Part shown: positions 20,068 through 30,189 of the stretch, piece after piece
How positions within the stretch are numbered: position 1 is the first letter of the stretch
Layout: every line of letters begins with the position of its first letter
Source of the DNA: Achromobacter aloeverae
GTDB lineage: Bacteria; Pseudomonadota; Gammaproteobacteria; Burkholderiales; Burkholderiaceae_B
Reading direction: 5' to 3'
Assembly: GCF_004121055.1 (NCBI RefSeq)
Contig: NZ_PYAL01000005.1
Location: forward strand, 124,001 to 188,000
DNA length: 64,000 nt
Position numbers and translations under genes: made by a program
The notes under the pieces: generated by a model
Databases searched by the model: none
Seen by the model: the letters and a program-made list of their open reading frames with translations, nothing else
Told to the model about the DNA's origin: nothing

Positions 20068-20463
20068 ATGCGTCACGGTAATGGCTTGCGTAAGCTCAAC
20101 CGCACCAGCAGTCACCGTCTTGCCATGTTCCGCAACATGGCCGTTTCGCTGCTCACCCACGAAGCGATCAAGACCACGCTGCCGAAGGCGAAAGAATTGC
20201 GCCGCATCGTCGAACCCCTGATCACGCTGGGCAAGAACCCCACCCTCGCGAACAAGCGTCTGGCTTTTGCCCGTCTGCGCGATCGCGATGCCGTGGTCAA
20301 GCTGTTCGCCGAAATCGGCCCCCGTTATGCTGCCCGCAACGGCGGCTACACCCGTGTGTTGAAGATGGGTTTCCGTCAAGGCGACAACGCGCCCATGGCT
20401 TTCATGGAGCTGGTTGACCGTCCGGAAGTCACGGAAACCGAAGCCGACAAGTCCGCCGAGTAA
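20068..20463 (+). CDS. rplQ: 50S ribosomal protein L17
   Basis: L17 is a bacterial-specific protein near the tunnel exit. It has 131 residues. [20 protein letters not shown] at the start and [20 protein letters not shown] near the C-terminus are diagnostic. The AAGGAAATCATC ribosome binding site is upstream. It ends the ribosomal superoperon and is followed by a strong UUCG-capped terminator. Confidence 0.99.
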   Translation: MRHGNGLRKLNRTSSHRLAMFRNMAVSLLTHEAIKTTLPKAKELRRIVEPLITLGKNPTLANKRLAFARLRDRDAVVKLFAEIGPRYAARNGGYTRVLKMGFRQGDNAPMAFMELVDRPEVTETEADKSAE

Positions 20464-20480
20464 TCGACAGGCTCTAGGGA

Positions 20481-20516
20481 CAAAGGGCGAACCTTCGGGT
20501 TCGCCTTTTGTTTTTG
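20481..20516 (+). terminator. Rho-independent terminator of the alpha operon
   Basis: A GGCGAACC / GGTTCGCC stem is capped by a TTCG tetraloop and extended by A/T pairs, then TTTTGTTTTT. This is the end of the ribosomal superoperon. Confidence 0.9.
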
Positions 20517-20543
20517 TGCTTGAAATGGCGAGCGTCACAGCAG

Positions 20544-21100
20544 CTAATGGACGACGTCCTGTCCAGATCGAAGAAAATTCGTTGGGACGCAGCGTGCCGG
20601 GTGAGCCAAAGCCTCCTGCTCACGCCAACAAGGTGCGCAGGTATCGTGACAGCTTAGCCAACGATTGATGCCGGGTTCTATCCAATTCAGAACATTGAGG
20701 ATCTCGGCGTGTGTTTCCCTTGCCGTGGGTGATATCCAAAGAAGAGGCTCGTGGTGCATCCGCCAAACGTCAGTTCCGCCACGATTCTGTCCGCCGACGG
20801 CGGCTCACGTTCTTCCTGCAGCCGAGTGGAAATTGCAGCGATAGTACCGTTCAGCCAACAGAACTCTTCTCGAGGCAGTGCTAGCCACCAGGTAGGCTGT
20901 CGCGGCGAACGGGAGAGACTTTTGTGGATAGCATTACGCAGGGCTATTTCTATCGTCTGAAGGGAGGGTAAGAGCGCTTGTCCGATACGGATATTGAGGT
21001 CATAAGCCGCTGCCGCGCGTATTGCGTCGCCCCCGAAGGCCAGGAGATATCTTCTTGTTCTGGGAATGGAGAACACGATCTCGCGCAGGGCCCAATCCAT
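20544..21100 (-). pseudogene. Decayed Abi-family (abortive infection-like) gene
   Basis: The 5' part (21100 down to about 20770) encodes MDWALREIVFSIPRTRRYLL, then GGD and the LQTIEIALRNAIHKSL segment typical of Abi-family proteins whose N-terminus reads like PRLxxYLxAxGGD. After RIVAELTFG the frame is lost. A second frame (20759 down to about 20640) resumes with HHEPLLWISPTARETHAEIL, resembling the family's C-terminal region, where an N-R-x-x-HHEP motif is followed by a leucine-rich helix. The centre, including the usual tryptophan-phenylalanine motif region, is missing. The simplest reading is an out-of-frame internal deletion near 20760. Assignment to the family is from memory of its motifs. 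Confidence 0.6.
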
Positions 21101-21211
21101 GGTCGCTCCACATCATTCATTGAAAGTCCCATGATAGAGAGACCAGGTGGTCGAAGCCCAGCATTGATTCGAGGGCATGCCTAGGCCTCAAGCTGATTCC
21201 AGGATCATTGT

Positions 21212-21330
21212 TTGAAGAGCAAGTGTCCGCGTGTTAGAGTGCTTTCGCAGCCCTGGAGCCGCCTCTCCCGGATCTGAATGCCGGTGATGTGACCAGGTAT
21301 GAAGGAAGCCCCGCACTCGTGTGGGGCTTT
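21212..21330 (+). ncRNA. Candidate small RNA: promoter, short transcript, terminator
   Basis: TTGAAG (21212-21217) and TAGAGT (21235-21240) are 17 bp apart. The perfect-looking stem AAGCCCCGCA / TGTGGGGCTT (21306-21329, one G-U) with a CTCG loop lies about 65 nt further on, followed by TTCG rather than a long T-run. A transcript from about 21247 would be roughly 85 nt with no ORF. The segment contains ATGAAGGAAGCC but does not fit the 4.5S RNA core. It could instead be the leader of cutA, or simply a terminator of unknown origin. Confidence 0.35.
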
Positions 21331-21419
21331 CGCTATTGGGCGAGCGGCAGCTAAGGGACGTTGGAGGTGAAGCGATAAAATCAGCCTTTAGCAGGCCCTA
21401 TGCGCATCGGGAGACAGTC

Positions 21420-21764
21420 ATGCCGCAACAAGACGATATCGTGATGGTGTTCAGCAGCGCGCCCGACCTTTTGCTGGCCAAGCGCATTGCCCACATCGTC
21501 GTGGAGGAAGGGCTGGCGGCTTGCGTGAACCTCGGCGCGCCGATGTTGTCCATCTATACCTGGAAGGGCGAGGTCGAGGGGGCCGAGGAAGTGCCGATGT
21601 GCTTCAAGACGACCGTGGGCCGCCTTGAGGCGCTGGTCGAGTCGATTACCCGCCAGCATCCCTATGAAGTGCCGGAAGTCGTCGCCGTGCCCGTCGTGGG
21701 CGGCGCGCCGGCGTATCTCGATTGGGTGCGCGAACAGACCGCCGGGGGCAGGCCGCCGGCTTGA
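21420..21764 (+). CDS. cutA: Divalent-cation tolerance protein CutA
   Basis: CutA is a trimeric cytoplasmic protein with a PII-like fold, linked genetically to copper tolerance; its biochemical role is unsettled. The ATG at 21420 has a GGGAGA ribosome binding site 5 nt upstream and gives 114 residues, matching the family. The longer open frame starting at 21321 has no family support. Signature segments are VVEEGLAACVNLG, IYTWKGEVE, KTT and QHPYEVPEVVAVPV. dsbD follows 9 nt downstream. cutA-dsbD adjacency is also seen in E. coli, where the two are functionally linked to copper and thiol metabolism. Confidence 0.96.
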   Translation: MPQQDDIVMVFSSAPDLLLAKRIAHIVVEEGLAACVNLGAPMLSIYTWKGEVEGAEEVPMCFKTTVGRLEALVESITRQHPYEVPEVVAVPVVGGAPAYLDWVREQTAGGRPPA

Positions 21765-21773
21765 GGAACAAGG

Positions 21774-24008
21774 ATGCACGTTATGGCTCGTGAGCCAGCA
21801 GGTGTGACAAGGACGGCATGGGCCGCCTGGCTATGGGCCATCCTGTGTCTCGTCGCCATGCTGTCGTGGCCCGCCGCCAGCCGGGCGGACGACGACTTCC
21901 TTCCGCCTGAGAAGGCCTTCCCCGCGACCGCCGCCATGGCCGATCCGAACACGGTGCGGGTCGAGTTCAAGGTGCCGAAGGGGTACTACATGTACCGCGA
22001 GCGCTTCGGGTTCGCGGTCGATCCACAGGAGGGCGCGACGCTGGGCCAGGCGCGTTTGCCCGCTGGCGAGATGAAATACGATCCGACCTTCGACAAGAAC
22101 ATGGAGGTCTACCACCAGCCGCTTGCCATCGATATCCCGGTGCACCCCGCCGGCCCCCAGCCAGGCGATGTGACGGTGGTGGTGACGGGACAGGGATGCG
22201 CGGATGCCGGCATCTGCTACCCGCCGATGGAGAATCGCATCAAGCTGCGGCCGATCAACGGTGGATACCAGGTCGCGGGTCCGCCGGTCTGGGGCTATGC
22301 CAGCGGCATACCCGGCGGCGACACTGCCGCCGACGCGGGACAGCTTGCCGAAGCCGCGCCCGGCGTCAGCCTTGCCCCGGACGCCGCGCGGCCAGGGCTG
22401 TCCAGGCCGTCCGGCCTGGCGCAACAGGCTCAGGTCGACACGCCGCCGGCGGCGGCCGGCGACGGCCTGGGATTGGCCCGATCCGGCGCCGACGCGGCAG
22501 GTGGCGGCTCCCCGGATCGGCGGACAGCGTCCCCGGCCGGTCCCGCCTCGACCGGCGCCCCCACGGCCACCGCCAATACGGGCTTCTCCGCCCTGACGGG
22601 CAGCGACGACGTCGGCCTGGCCGGCGCCATCGCCGGCATGGGCTGGTTGAAAACGGCGGGCGCATTCCTGTTGCTGGGCCTACTGCTGTCGCTCACGCCT
22701 TGCGTGCTGCCCATGATCCCCATCCTGTCGACCATCGTCATCGGAAGGTCGGGGAATGGCTCCACAGCCGTGGCCACGGCCGGCGGCACCAGCGCCCCGG
22801 CACCGGACCGCAGGCCCAGGCGCTGGACCGGGCTGGGCCTGGCCGCGGCCTACGTGCTGGGCATGTCGGTGGTCTACACCATCCTGGGCATAGCGGCAGG
22901 CCTGAGCGGCGCCGGTCTGGCTGCCTGGCTGCAGACCCCCTGGGTGCTGACGTTGTTCGCGTTGCTGCTGGCCTTGCTGGCGCTGCCCATGTTCGATGTC
23001 TATACCTTCCAGATGCCGGCCTCCCTCCAGGCCCGCATGAGCGACCGTGCCAGCCGCATCCCGGGCGGCCGCGCCGCCGGCGCCTTGCTGATGGGCGCGA
23101 TTTCCGCCCTGATCGTGGGCCCCTGCGTGGCGGCGCCGCTGGCGGGTGCGCTGCTGTACATCTCGCAGACCGGCGATGTGCTGCTGGGCGGCTCGGCCTT
23201 GTTCGCCCTGGCTTGGGGCATGGGCGTGCCGCTGTTGGTCGTCGGCGCCTCGGCCGGCACCTTGCTGCCCAAGGCCGGCGCGTGGATGGAAGGCGTCAAG
23301 CGCTTCTTCGGCATCCTGTTGCTGGCCACGGCCTGGTGGATGGTGGTGCCCATCGTACCGGTGGCCTTGCAGATGGTCGGCTGGGCTTTCCTGGGCATCG
23401 TCGGGGCCGTCATGCTGCGGGCTTTCGAAGCCATCGGCCCCAATGCGGGCGCCGGCCGCATGTTTGGCAAGGGGCTGGGATTGCTGCTGGCCCTGGTGGC
23501 GGTGGCGCAACTGGTCGGCGCGGCCAGTGGTGGCCGCGATGTCCTGCAACCCCTGGCGCATCTGGCCGCACGCGGCGTGGCGGGTGGTGCGGGGTCGACA
23601 GGCCTCGCCGGGTCCAATGGCGCGTCGGACGGCTTGGCCAACACCACCGAACCGGCCTTCGACCGGGTCCGCAGCCTGGCCGAACTGGAAAGCCGTGTCG
23701 CCACGGCCGGCCGTCCCGTGATGCTCGATTTCTATGCGGATTGGTGCGTCTCCTGCCGTGAGATGGAGAAGTTCACTTTCAGCGATCCCGCCGTGGCGGC
23801 GCGCATGCGCGGCATGCTGCTCTTGCGCGCCGACGTAACGGCCAACAACGCCGACGATCGCGCGCTGCTCAAGCGCTTCAAGCTGTTCGGGCCGCCGGGC
23901 ATCATGTTCTTCGATGCACAAGGCAAGGAATTGCCCCAGGCCCGCGTCATCGGCTTCCAGGATGCCGTCAGGTTCGGCCGTTCGCTGGACGCCGTCGTCC
24001 CGCGTTGA
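21774..24008 (+). CDS. dsbD: Thiol:disulfide interchange protein DsbD
   Basis: DsbD carries electrons from cytoplasmic thioredoxin across the inner membrane to periplasmic DsbC and cytochrome c maturation thioredoxins. The 744 residues contain a signal peptide (cleavage likely after SRA, about residue 38), a periplasmic alpha domain with Cys142 and Cys148 (GCADAGICYP), an unusually long Ala/Pro/Gly-rich linker (about 170-275), and a membrane domain with cysteines in TPCVLP (about 309) and GPCVAAP (about 451). A thioredoxin-like gamma domain carries WCVSC (about 658-661). All six redox cysteines are present. It lies near cytochrome c4 and resB-ccsB, consistent with a cytochrome c maturation role. 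Confidence 0.97.
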   Translation: MHVMAREPAGVTRTAWAAWLWAILCLVAMLSWPAASRADDDFLPPEKAFPATAAMADPNTVRVEFKVPKGYYMYRERFGFAVDPQEGATLGQARLPAGEMKYDPTFDKNMEVYHQPLAIDIPVHPAGPQPGDVTVVVTGQGCADAGICYPPMENRIKLRPINGGYQVAGPPVWGYASGIPGGDTAADAGQLAEAAPGVSLAPDAARPGLSRPSGLAQQAQVDTPPAAAGDGLGLARSGADAAGGGSPDRRTASPAGPASTGAPTATANTGFSALTGSDDVGLAGAIAGMGWLKTAGAFLLLGLLLSLTPCVLPMIPILSTIVIGRSGNGSTAVATAGGTSAPAPDRRPRRWTGLGLAAAYVLGMSVVYTILGIAAGLSGAGLAAWLQTPWVLTLFALLLALLALPMFDVYTFQMPASLQARMSDRASRIPGGRAAGALLMGAISALIVGPCVAAPLAGALLYISQTGDVLLGGSALFALAWGMGVPLLVVGASAGTLLPKAGAWMEGVKRFFGILLLATAWWMVVPIVPVALQMVGWAFLGIVGAVMLRAFEAIGPNAGAGRMFGKGLGLLLALVAVAQLVGAASGGRDVLQPLAHLAARGVAGGAGSTGLAGSNGASDGLANTTEPAFDRVRSLAELESRVATAGRPVMLDFYADWCVSCREMEKFTFSDPAVAARMRGMLLLRADVTANNADDRALLKRFKLFGPPGIMFFDAQGKELPQARVIGFQDAVRFGRSLDAVVPR

Positions 24009-24252
24009 GGCCTCGCCGGAGAAGACTGCCGGACAGGGCGGCGCGGGTGTCCCCATCCGCCCCGTAAACCTCCCCGTGTTCGCATGAGCCATGTTCCCGG
24101 ACAAACGACCCGCGCGCCTTAGCCCTGGCGTTTTTATTGCCTAGGGAAATAAAGACCTGTGCGATTGTTCTTCGACCGTGCGCGCGCGATCGGGCATCCT
24201 TTGCATTCTTCATCCGGATAGCCGGATGCCCTACAAGACTGCAAGGCGCCGC

Positions 24253-25329
24253 ATGAGCAGCACCCATCCCGAATTTCTCTGGTACATCCCCAACCAGGTC
24301 TACGCCGGCCATCGTGGCGACGAAGCCGTTCCCGACCACAACAGCCTGGATACGCTGGCCAGCCATGCCAAGGCGCTGGAGGAGCACGGCTGGCAAGGCG
24401 CGCTGATCGGCACGGGCTGGGGCCGCCCCGACACCTTTACCGTCGGCGCGGCGCTGGCGGCCCGCACCAGCCGTTTCGAGCCGCTGGTGGCCATCCGGCC
24501 GGGCTACTGGCAGCCGGCTCAATTCGCGTCGGCCGCGGCCACGCTGGACCACCTGAGCGGCGGCCGGCTGCGCATCAACATCGTGTCCGGCCAGGACAAG
24601 CTGGCCGCCTATGGCGACAGCGAAGGCGACCAGGCGCATCGCTACGCGCGCACCCGCGAGTTCATGCAATTGGTGCGCAAGCTGTGGACGGAAGAGAACG
24701 TGACCTACAAGGGCGAACACTTCCAGGTGACCGATTCCACCGTCGTGCCGCGCATCCCGCCGCGCGAAGGCCGCCGCCATCCCAGGCTGTACTTCGGCGG
24801 CGCGTCGCCGGCGGCGGAGCGGGTGGCGGCTGCCGAGGCCGACGTGCAACTGTTCTGGGGCGAGCCGCTGGCCGACGTGCAGGCGCGCATCGAACGGCTT
24901 CGGTCGCTGGCGCGCGAACTGGGCCGCGAACACGCACCCCTGGAGTTCGGGCTGCGCATCACGACGGTGGTGCGCGAGACGTCGGCCCAGGCCTGGGCCG
25001 ATGCCGAAGCCAAGGTGGCCAAAATGGCCGCGACGCAGGGCGCCGGCTGGAACGATCACGGCCGCACCTTCGTGGCCGTGGGCCAGCAGCGCCTGCTGGA
25101 CCTGCAGGCGCGCGGCGATGTGCTCGATGACAATCTCTATACCGCGCCGGGCCGTTTCGGCGGCGGCGGCGCCGGCACGACCTGGCTGGTGGGGTCGGCG
25201 CAGGAGGTCGCCAGCTCGCTGCGCAAATACCAGGCGCTGGGGATCCGCCATTTCATCCTGTCGGACACCCCGTACCTGCAGGAGATCGAGCGGCAGGGCC
25301 GGACGCTGCTGCCCTTGCTGCGCGGCTGA
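24253..25329 (+). CDS. LLM-class FMN-dependent alkanesulfonate monooxygenase-like protein
   Basis: This belongs to the bacterial luciferase-like flavin monooxygenases and resembles SsuD, which uses reduced FMN to desulfonate alkanesulfonates. The ATG at 24253 (MSSTHPEFLWYIPNQV) is preferred over an upstream in-frame start lacking similarity, giving 358 residues. Visible segments are EHGWQGALIGTGWGRPDTFT, SRFEPLVAIRPGYWQPAQ, the LSGGRLRINIVSG loop and the conserved ARTREFMQLVRKLWTEE helix. There is no adjacent ssu transporter or flavin reductase gene, so sulfonate specificity is inferred. It ends 132 nt before the convergent hemB. Confidence 0.85.
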   Translation: MSSTHPEFLWYIPNQVYAGHRGDEAVPDHNSLDTLASHAKALEEHGWQGALIGTGWGRPDTFTVGAALAARTSRFEPLVAIRPGYWQPAQFASAAATLDHLSGGRLRINIVSGQDKLAAYGDSEGDQAHRYARTREFMQLVRKLWTEENVTYKGEHFQVTDSTVVPRIPPREGRRHPRLYFGGASPAAERVAAAEADVQLFWGEPLADVQARIERLRSLARELGREHAPLEFGLRITTVVRETSAQAWADAEAKVAKMAATQGAGWNDHGRTFVAVGQQRLLDLQARGDVLDDNLYTAPGRFGGGGAGTTWLVGSAQEVASSLRKYQALGIRHFILSDTPYLQEIERQGRTLLPLLRG

Positions 25330-25359
25330 TCGCGGGCGCGTATGCCTTCCCCAAGCACA

Positions 25360-25383
25360 AAGGCCCGCCTTATGGCGGGCCTT
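25360..25383. terminator. Bidirectional terminator between the monooxygenase gene and hemB
   Basis: A perfect 10-bp stem AAGGCCCGCC / GGCGGGCCTT closes a TTAT loop. Bases after it are TTGG on the + strand and TTTGTGCTT on the minus strand, so termination is better supported for hemB. Confidence 0.65.
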
Positions 25384-25435
25384 GGCGCATAGGCCGCGGA
25401 CGTCAGGTGGTCGCGGGCCGGCGGATCCGCCGCCA

Positions 25436-27095
<1,660 letters not shown>

Positions 27096-27130
27096 GATAT
27101 GGAGGAAACGGTTGGTTGCGAACCCTATTG

Positions 27131-27136
27131 TATAAT
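27131..27136 (+). promoter_or_regulatory. Consensus -10 box in the engB / cytochrome c4 divergent region
   Basis: A perfect TATAAT lies on the + strand 178 nt before the cytochrome c4 ATG. No good -35 was found 16-18 bp upstream, so activator dependence or chance is possible. On the opposite strand the overlapping TACAAT (27127-27132) could serve engB if its mRNA starts inside the upstream open frame. Confidence 0.35.
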
Positions 27137-27313
27137 CGGCCGTTTGCAAGGGTGGCACCGCTCCCGACGCGATTCTGGATCCTCGGACAGTATTCGCTGC
27201 ATATGTTCGATTACCGGTGACCGGAATTCCGGCAGGGCTGGTGAATGGCAAACATAGCTCAAGTAACGACTAAGAATCGTTACGAATAAAGCTGCGATCA
27301 TCGAGGTTTACAC

Positions 27314-28018
27314 ATGAAGCGTGTGCAGTCCCGAATGTCTGTAGCGGCGCTGTTGTTGGGCGCTTTCGTAGTTTCAACCACGTCCTGTCTGGCCGCTGAC
27401 GCGCCGGCGGGGCCAACGAAGCCGGATGCGGCGAAGGGTGGCCAGCTCTACGAGCAGGGCGACGCCGCTCGCAATATCACGGCCTGTGTGGCCTGTCATG
27501 GCGCCGGGGGCAGCAGTACCATCCCGGCCAATCCCAATCTCGCGGGCCAGCCGCACGAGTACCTGGCCAAGCAGTTGGCGGATTTCAAGCTGCCGGACGG
27601 CGCCAAGGCGCCCGCCCGCAATGGCAGCGGCGGCAATCCCACCGTGATGACCGCCAACGTGGCGCCGCTGACGCCGCAGGACATGGCCAATATCGCGGCC
27701 TACCTGTCGCAGCAGCCGCTGAAGGAGCCCGCGACCGCCGGTCACAAGGAATGGGTCGAACTGGGCCAGAAGATCTGGCGCGGCGGCCTGCCGGAGCGTA
27801 ATGTACCGGCTTGCGCGTCTTGCCACAGTCCCAACGGGGCGGGAATGCCGGCGCAGTATCCGCGCCTGTCGGGGCAGTTCCCGAGCTATATCGAGGAGCA
27901 ATTGAAGCTGTTCCGCAGCGGCGATCGCAAGAACAGCGATCCCATGCACACCATAGCCGATCGCATGTCGGACGCCGAGATCCAGGCGGTGTCGGACTAC
28001 GCGGCCGGCCTGCGTTGA
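27314..28018 (+). CDS. Diheme cytochrome c4
   Basis: Cytochrome c4 is a periplasmic diheme electron carrier that typically feeds cbb3- or caa3-type oxidases. The 234-residue precursor has a Sec signal peptide (to about residue 27) and two haem-binding motifs, CVACH and CASCH, in the two homologous halves. Each is followed by a C-terminal methionine region (NPTVMTANVAPLT; SDPMHTIADRMSD) for the sixth ligand. It is divergent from engB, and a terminator separates it from resB, whose product helps attach its haems. Confidence 0.93.
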   Translation: MKRVQSRMSVAALLLGAFVVSTTSCLAADAPAGPTKPDAAKGGQLYEQGDAARNITACVACHGAGGSSTIPANPNLAGQPHEYLAKQLADFKLPDGAKAPARNGSGGNPTVMTANVAPLTPQDMANIAAYLSQQPLKEPATAGHKEWVELGQKIWRGGLPERNVPACASCHSPNGAGMPAQYPRLSGQFPSYIEEQLKLFRSGDRKNSDPMHTIADRMSDAEIQAVSDYAAGLR

Positions 28019-28030
28019 TGAAATATAAAA

Positions 28031-28053
28031 ACGCCCGAACCATGTCCGGGCGT
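28031..28053 (+). terminator. Hairpin after the cytochrome c4 gene
   Basis: ACGCCCG pairs with CGGGCGT around a 9-nt loop, 12 nt after the stop. No T-run follows. It is the first of two stem-loops before resB. Confidence 0.45.
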
Positions 28054-28066
28054 CTGCTGTCTATCG

Positions 28067-28105
28067 AAGGGGGGTTGCCGGCATATCCGGTCCCCCCTTT
28101 TGTTT
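28067..28105 (+). terminator. Rho-independent terminator abutting the resB start codon
   Basis: AAGGGGGG pairs with CCCCCCTT, with an inner CCGG/CCGG element, followed by TTTTGTTTTA. The tail ends directly before the resB ATG at 28107, leaving no room for a ribosome binding site. Confidence 0.7.
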
Positions 28106-28106
28106 T

Positions 28107-30182
28107 ATGAATCAAAACACCGCATCTTCCCGCCTTACCCTGCGCAGCGTCCCCGGCGAACTGTTCGAGCTACTGGGCTCGATGCGTTTCGCCGTGAGCC
28201 TGCTGATGTTCATCTGCGTGGCCAGCACCATCGGCACCGTGCTGGAGCAGAGCCGCGCCGCGTCGCAATACATCGATCAATTCGGCCCGTTCTGGTTCGA
28301 GCTCTTCGACAAGTTCTCCATCTGGCACATCTACAACAGCTGGTGGTTCCTGTTGATCATGGCCTTCCTGGTGGCGTCCACCTCCGTCTGCCTGATCCGC
28401 AATGCGCCCAAGATGTTGCGCGATGCGATGTCCTTCCGGGATTACGTACGCGCGTCCAGCCTGCGCGCTTTCCCGCAGCGCGCCGAATTCGACAGCGCGG
28501 CATCCGTGCCCGCCGCGACCGAATCCGTGCGCAAGCTGCTCAAGCGCCTGGGGTATGCGGTGCGCGAGCGCGAGGACAACGACGCGGTGCTGCTGGCGGC
28601 AAAAAAAGGCAGCGCCAATCGCCTGGGCTATATCCTGGCGCACACGGCATTGATCGTGATCTGTATCGGCGGGCTGCTCGACAGCGAGCTGCCCATACGG
28701 TTGCAGGTCTGGCTGGGCGGCAAGCAGCCCATCTTCGACAACATGCTGATCAGCCAGGTGCCCGACAGCGGCCGCCTGTCCCCGCATAATCCCAGCTTCC
28801 GTTCCAGCATGCTGGTGCCGGAAGGCGGGCGCGCCAACAGCGCGGTGGTGATGGTCAACGATGGCGCCCTGGTGCAGCCCATCCCCTTCACCCTGACCCT
28901 GAAGAAATTCATCATCGATTACTACTCCACCGGCATGCCCAGCCGCTTCGCCAGCGAGGTGGAGGTCCAGGACCCCGATACCGGCAAGAGCTTCGAACAG
29001 ACCATCGAGGTCAACGAGCCCTTGCGCTACAAGGGCGTGACGGTCTACCAGTCCAGCTTCGATGACGGCGGCAGTACCGTGCAATTGCAGGGCTATCCGC
29101 TGCGCGGCACCGACGCTACCCCGTTCAAGCTGGCGGGCACGGTGGGCAAGGCGTCGGAAACTGGCGCGGACATGCCGCCGTCCATGCACGACGTGCGTGT
29201 GGATGTGACCGCCTTGCGGCCGATCAACGTGGAAGACCTCTCCGGCGGCACGCCCAAGCCGGCCACGAATTTCTCGCAGGACGTGGCGTCGGTGGCCGGC
29301 AGCGCGGCGGGCAAGAAGAACGAGCATCTGCGCAATGTGGGGCCGGCCGTCGAATTCCGCCTGGTCGATGCCAGCGGCCAGGCGCACGAATTCCGCAACT
29401 ACATGCTGCCCGTGGTGCTGGACGGCGTCCCGGTGTTCCTGGCCGGGGTGCGCAACAACGCCGGCGAGCCCTATCGCTACGTACGCCTGCCGGTCGACGC
29501 CGACAATAGCGTGGCCGAGTTCATGCGCCTGCGCGCGCTGCTGGCCGATCCGCAAGCGCGCAAGGAAGCGGCGCAGCGCTTCGCGGACAAGAACGCCCCC
29601 CGGGGCGTGGACAAGCAGCCGCTGGAAACCGCTGCCGAACGCGCCTTGCAGACGTTCTCCGAGGGCGGCCTGCAGGCCGTCGCGAATTTCCTGCAAAGCA
29701 ATACGCCGCCGGGGGACCTGGAGCGCGCCGCCGATATCGTGGTGCGCCTGATCGGCTCCAGCGTGGCGGAATTGCGTAATATCGAACGGGAGCGTGCCGG
29801 CCTGCCTGCGCTGGCCACCAGCGGCGAAGGCGGCGAGCAGGCGGCCGTATGGTCGCGCGTGGCGGTGGCGGCGCTGTCCGACCTGTCGCTGTATCCGTCG
29901 CCCGTGTTTTTTACCCTGGCGGATTTCAAGCAGGTGCAGGCCAGTGTCTTCCAGGTCAGCCGCACCCCGGGCAAGAAGGCGGTCTACCTGGGCTGCCTGT
30001 TGTTGATTCTTGGCGTGTTCAGCATGTTCTACATCCGCGATCGCCGCGTCTGGGTGTGGATCACGCCGGCAGGCGAGTCCGGCAGCGCCGTACAGGCCGC
30101 CATGACGTCGCAGCGGCGTACGCTCGATTTCCAGCGCGAGTTCGAACGATTCAAGCAGGCGCTGCTGCGCCTGAAGCAGTGA
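28107..30182 (+). CDS. resB: Cytochrome c biogenesis protein ResB (System II)
   Basis: ResB (Ccs1) works with CcsB/CcsA to export haem and attach it to apocytochrome c in the periplasm. It has 691 residues. Three membrane segments lie in the first 200 residues (SMRFAVSLLMFICVAS; WWFLLIMAFLVASTSVCLI; ILAHTALIVICIGGLLD). A large periplasmic domain follows with the typical NEPLRYKGVTVYQSSF motif, then a fourth membrane segment near residue 635 (YLGCLLLILGVFSMFYI). The ATG lacks a visible ribosome binding site and sits right after a terminator, so the start is provisional. ccsB follows after 7 nt. Confidence 0.93.
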   Translation: MNQNTASSRLTLRSVPGELFELLGSMRFAVSLLMFICVASTIGTVLEQSRAASQYIDQFGPFWFELFDKFSIWHIYNSWWFLLIMAFLVASTSVCLIRNAPKMLRDAMSFRDYVRASSLRAFPQRAEFDSAASVPAATESVRKLLKRLGYAVREREDNDAVLLAAKKGSANRLGYILAHTALIVICIGGLLDSELPIRLQVWLGGKQPIFDNMLISQVPDSGRLSPHNPSFRSSMLVPEGGRANSAVVMVNDGALVQPIPFTLTLKKFIIDYYSTGMPSRFASEVEVQDPDTGKSFEQTIEVNEPLRYKGVTVYQSSFDDGGSTVQLQGYPLRGTDATPFKLAGTVGKASETGADMPPSMHDVRVDVTALRPINVEDLSGGTPKPATNFSQDVASVAGSAAGKKNEHLRNVGPAVEFRLVDASGQAHEFRNYMLPVVLDGVPVFLAGVRNNAGEPYRYVRLPVDADNSVAEFMRLRALLADPQARKEAAQRFADKNAPRGVDKQPLETAAERALQTFSEGGLQAVANFLQSNTPPGDLERAADIVVRLIGSSVAELRNIERERAGLPALATSGEGGEQAAVWSRVAVAALSDLSLYPSPVFFTLADFKQVQASVFQVSRTPGKKAVYLGCLLLILGVFSMFYIRDRRVWVWITPAGESGSAVQAAMTSQRRTLDFQREFERFKQALLRLKQ

Positions 30183-30189
30183 GGCCACC

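Noticed and set aside
21250-21330. Possible 4.5S (SRP) RNA, because of an ATGAAGGAAGCC stretch near a GGTC-like sequence
   Set aside because: The conserved SRP RNA core (asymmetric loop and GGAA tetraloop context) does not fit the fold around this stretch. Kept only as a generic small-RNA candidate.
22680-24104. Minus-strand frame opposite dsbD (474 codons)
   Set aside because: Gln/His/Gly/Arg-rich low-complexity translation with no domain. DsbD with its six redox cysteines is certain.
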